Shown here: positions 5,540 to 5,542 of the stretch, one piece after another
Numbering within the stretch: position 1 is the first letter of the stretch
How the letters are laid out: each line of letters opens with the position of its first letter
Source of the DNA: an uncultured Selenomonadaceae bacterium
GTDB taxonomy: Bacteria; Bacillota; Negativicutes; Selenomonadales; Selenomonadaceae
Assembly: GCA_945637225.1 (NCBI GenBank)
Contig: CALZDE010000148.1
Span: 1-5,542, forward strand
Length of the DNA stretch: 5,542 nt
Direction of reading: 5' to 3'
The notes under the pieces: generated by a model
The model's input: the letters and a program-made list of their open reading frames with translations, nothing else
The model's database searches: none
Told to the model about the DNA's origin: nothing
Made by a program: the position numbers and the translations under genes

Positions 5540-5542
5540 TTC

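Larger units (their letters stand above)
5380..5542. other. Right-edge intergenic stretch with inverted repeats, no supported gene
   Basis: No convincing coding region is visible here. The stretch is A/T-rich and contains a possible plus-strand promoter and three inverted repeats, listed separately. Short frames near the edge lack ribosome binding sites and cannot be judged without the sequence beyond 5542. Confidence 0.6.

Noticed and set aside
5517..5542. Plus-strand ATG with MKMQQAFS running off the edge
   Set aside because: There is no ribosome binding site upstream (the preceding bases are pyrimidine-rich), only eight codons are visible, and it overlaps an inverted repeat. It cannot be supported from this window.
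1..5542. CRISPR array, insertion sequence or prophage signals
   Set aside because: No regularly spaced repeats, transposase, terminal inverted repeats with target duplications, or phage genes were seen.

Overview
The window looks like chromosomal DNA of a low-to-moderate GC Bacillota species. Three things point there: a T-box leader in front of valS, a tRNA gene with an encoded CCA end, and the valS to folC gene order known from Bacillus and many relatives. The FolC motif details and the Uma2-family gene would suit the Negativicutes, but that placement is inference. All supported genes lie on the minus strand, so transcription runs from high to low coordinates.

Reading in that direction: about 160 bp at the right edge (5380-5542) has no recognisable gene but holds several inverted repeats and a possible plus-strand promoter. 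A strong sigma-A type promoter (5340-5368) precedes tRNA-Leu(UAG) (5238-5322). A valine T-box leader (about 4971-5216) begins only about 20 bp after the tRNA, ends in a textbook terminator, and controls valS (2296-4950). valS is followed by its own rho-independent terminator (2243-2274).

A new transcription unit then starts at an extended -10 promoter (2182-2210). It carries a ribbon-helix-helix type antitoxin (1911-2141), an overlapping RelE/ParE-type toxin (1655-1918), folC (349-1635), and the first 113 codons of a Uma2/DUF820-family gene (339 to beyond the left edge). Gaps in this unit run from an 8-nt overlap to 19 nt, and no terminator or obvious promoter separates the genes.

Functionally, the right half is translation machinery: a leucine tRNA, and valyl-tRNA synthetase regulated by uncharged tRNA-Val. 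The left half pairs folate polyglutamylation with a type II toxin-antitoxin module that sits between valS and folC and probably supplies the promoter for folC. I see no wholly new system. The points most worth a second look are the toxin-antitoxin module wedged between valS and folC, the compressed tRNA-Leu/T-box junction with a possible promoter inside the tRNA 3' end, and the unexplained dyad-rich right edge.
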